A stretch of 64,000 nucleotides of DNA, from NCBI GenBank assembly GCA_013397935.1, contig VZRN01001317.1, positions 2,027,606 to 2,091,605 on the forward strand, given 5' to 3'. The notes under the pieces were generated by a model. The model searched no databases and was not told the origin of the DNA. It worked only from the letters and a program-made list of their open reading frames with translations. Source of the stretch: Dasyornis broadbenti. Lineage: Eukaryota; Chordata; Aves; Passeriformes; Dasyornithidae. Of the stretch, positions 62,301 through 64,000 are shown in pieces (the first letter of the stretch is position 1; each line of letters begins with the position of its first letter). Position numbers and translations under genes: made by a program.

Positions 62301-63235
62301 GAACATTTTTCCTCTGTTTTGCTGATCAGTTTCTTCAAAAATTGAGCTAGATTCTTGGAAAGGCTTATCCAAGCTTAAAAAGCTTTTCTGTTAACCTGGA
62401 GTGCTTAATAAGGATGTAAAATTGTGTGAGAAACATATGTTGTAATGTGGTCTGCAGATGAAAGCGGTTGGAAGGTGGTGATGTAGGGGCTGTTTAACCC
62501 TCAGTGGAGCAGCTGAAAACATTGCCTGAGAGAAAAGGAATGTTTTCATATTAATCATGTCAAGGTTATTTTTGGAGAAGAAGAGAGGGCCTTCTGCCAT
62601 CCAATTTCTTAAAACAGGAATTTCTAGGAGCAGAGATCAGATATTTGGTGTGCTCTGTGTGATGGAATTGAGGTAAAGTTCGGTTTTCAACATTCCATTT
62701 TCTTTAGAAGGTATGTGTACCATGTAAAAGAGAATTTTAAAATCATATCAGATGACCCTCAGGTGAAGTTATTTCCATGTAAAGTAAAAAATTTGTCAAA
62801 AAAAGTATAATATCCTACTTAGAAATGCAATCCTGGAAGAATAGCCTAATTTTTCCAAATTAAAATGAAAGAGAAAAGAAACCATGGTAAATAGTTTGTG
62901 ATCCATAGTTAGCTCACTGCCCGTAGTTATTTTATGGAATTGATATAGGTTAGGTTAAGGAGGTGCTTCTTAAACATACTAAATGAGAATATTTTATGAA
63001 TACTTTATAAATTTTTTGGATATCACCACTGGAAAAAAACCTGAAAGGTCTCTTGGGAAGTGTCTTATGTCCTGGAAGTATTGGAACAATAGCAGAGATA
63101 GAATATCTGACGTATAAATTAAGAATATGCATTTGAACTTCTAAGCTCATTTTTTTTCTAAGCTGAAAAAAATCAAACTCTTATACATTTAGAAGCCTTA
63201 TTAAACATATTACTAAATGGCTCAGAACTGTTTAA
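59394..63235. other. No gene recognised; AT-rich unique DNA
   Basis: Strongly AT-leaning, with alternating TATA sequence near 61459-61481. The stretch 61330-61640 (many ATTTAT, AATAAA and ATAAAC cores) has the even, non-repetitive texture often found in conserved noncoding DNA. No exon was recognised, including in frames at 59454-59810 (-) and 61799-62098 (+). Confidence 0.5.
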
Positions 63236-63253
63236 TTTTTTTTTTTTTTTTTT
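63236..63253 (+). repeat. Poly-T homopolymer (18 T)
   Basis: Run of T in TTTAA(T)nGCAATAAAG. If read on the minus strand it would be a poly-A, but no retroposed body with an AATAAA signal was recognised next to it. Confidence 0.8.
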
Positions 63254-63342
63254 GCAATAAAGTTTGTCTTCATCACTGGATGTCAAGGTGATTTATAAAG
63301 GAATTAAATGTTGTTACAGCAATTTGTCAAGTTGGGGTGCTG

Positions 63343-63462
63343 ACATGCAGAAAAGTCGAATGGTTTGCCGAAGATTACTCAGCAGAGTGATGGAAAAGCA
63401 AGAATAGGCTTTAATCTCTTCACTCTGAGTCACTCCAGACCCATAATCATTGGGCCATGGAA
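63343..63462 (-). mobile_element. MIR-type SINE remnant (reverse)
   Basis: The plus strand reads GACATGCAGAAAAGTCGAAT, GGTTTGCCGAAGATTACTCA, GCAGAGTGATGG, AAGCAAGAATAGG, then CTCTTCACTCTGAGTCACTC and CATTGGGCCATGG. This follows the reverse complement of MIR from its core to its tRNA-derived head: TTGCCCAAGGTCACACAGCA, TGGCAGAGCCGGGAATAG, CTCCTGACTCCCAG, then CCACTAGGCCA. It is the best preserved MIR-like copy in the window, and it is non-coding and ancient. Family assignment rests on remembered landmarks in the correct order. Confidence 0.6.
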
Positions 63463-64000
63463 TGAAACGTGAAGGATTATAGAGGTTTTATTACGTGATG
63501 CTGCTCCTCTCTTCCTGTGTTCCTTACATGGGTATATGTTGTTTGACAGCTGACTGACACATGTACACATTTTTATTTGCTTATGTAACGTTAATTCTTA
63601 TGTATCCTTTGCTGGTAACATTTTTCTTGTTTCATAAAGCAAACAGGAATGCAGCTGTCGTCTTTTCTTGTTTCATATATCCTTTACAGAGCTCAATCAA
63701 GATTATTATCTAAAGGCCTGTGTCTAATTCCCAAAATTTCATGTTGTTGAAATCCATGGAAATGAGAACTAAGCTCCAAATTCATCCCAAGATCCGAGCT
63801 TTTCCTTTGAAATCTGGATGTTTATCCTTCTTAAAGTTCAGAAGTGTTAGAAATGTGGATTCACATTCACGATTTACATAAACAGAACTATTACTTATGT
63901 CTTCCAAACTCTTTGGAAGGGATAAGTATTACTTTTTGCCTAGAATTTCATAGGAATGTGGGTTTTTTTTTTAATTAAACTGGATTATATGAACACTGAA
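63463..64000. other. No gene recognised; unique DNA to window edge
   Basis: AT-leaning sequence with a T run at about 63964-63972. Nothing else recognised. Confidence 0.5.

Noticed and set aside
63236..63270. Poly-T followed by GCAATAAAG as a possible retroposed tail or gene end
   Set aside because: The AATAAA lies on the strand opposite to the implied poly-A, and no retrocopy body was recognised on either side.
1..64000. Prokaryotic features (operons, CRISPR arrays, insertion sequences, phage)
   Set aside because: The sequence is vertebrate nuclear DNA with CR1 and MIR repeats. No long gene-dense frames, Shine-Dalgarno organisation or regularly spaced repeats are present.

Overview
The window looks like single-copy, gene-poor vertebrate DNA, most probably from a bird. 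The strongest evidence is a chicken-repeat-1 (CR1) LINE at about 55.2-56.1 kb. It ends in the typical avian CR1 3' terminus (CTTCCAACCC followed by a TTCTATGATT motif). Two further CR1 fragments lie in reverse orientation, at about 7.3-7.6 kb and 59.3-59.4 kb. Repeat density is low, the sequence is AT-leaning and CpG-poor, and old MIR-type SINE remnants persist; all of this fits a bird. I could not determine the species, the chromosome or the host gene. The window could be intergenic or lie inside a long intron.

I recognise no protein-coding gene, rRNA, tRNA or other RNA gene. The open reading frames are short and their lengths are about what 64 kb of AT-leaning noncoding DNA gives by chance. 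The longest (154 codons, minus strand, 55619-56083) is simply the antisense of the CR1. Three short frames are recorded as low-confidence candidate exons because they lie next to splice-like sites and read like coding sequence: 39915-40100 (+), 45609-45786 (+) and 34205-34555 (-). None could be assigned to a known protein.

Layout. 0-5.7 kb: unique DNA interrupted by a CpG-rich block of about 0.5 kb (2672-3164). It carries a TATA-like and an AATAAA signal and is flanked by a 9-bp direct repeat, so it may be a solo LTR. 5.7-7.6 kb: a diverged duplicated segment of about 110 bp (5711-5823 and 7206-7312), the second copy abutting an ancient CR1. 7.6-17.4 kb: unique DNA with a degraded interspersed repeat near 14.5 kb that holds a perfect TGACGTCA site, and a small GC-rich patch near 15.1 kb. 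17.42-17.55 kb: a tract that is almost purely A and C. 17.6-34 kb: unique DNA with homopolymers. 34-46 kb: MIR remnants, an AT-rich block at 38.1-38.3 kb, a homeodomain-site-rich block at 39.0-39.2 kb, and two related copies of an unidentified repeat 9.4 kb apart (36.33-36.56 and 45.75-46.00 kb). 46-55.2 kb: unique DNA. 55.2-56.1 kb: an internally deleted CR1. 56.1-64 kb: unique DNA, a short reverse CR1 fragment, and a MIR remnant close to the right edge.

No operon, CRISPR array, insertion sequence or other prokaryotic system is present. I found no convincing new multi-gene system. The items most worth checking are the unidentified paired repeat at 36.4/45.9 kb with the coding-like frame directly upstream of its second copy, the CpG-rich LTR-like block, and the perfect cAMP-response element inside an old repeat.
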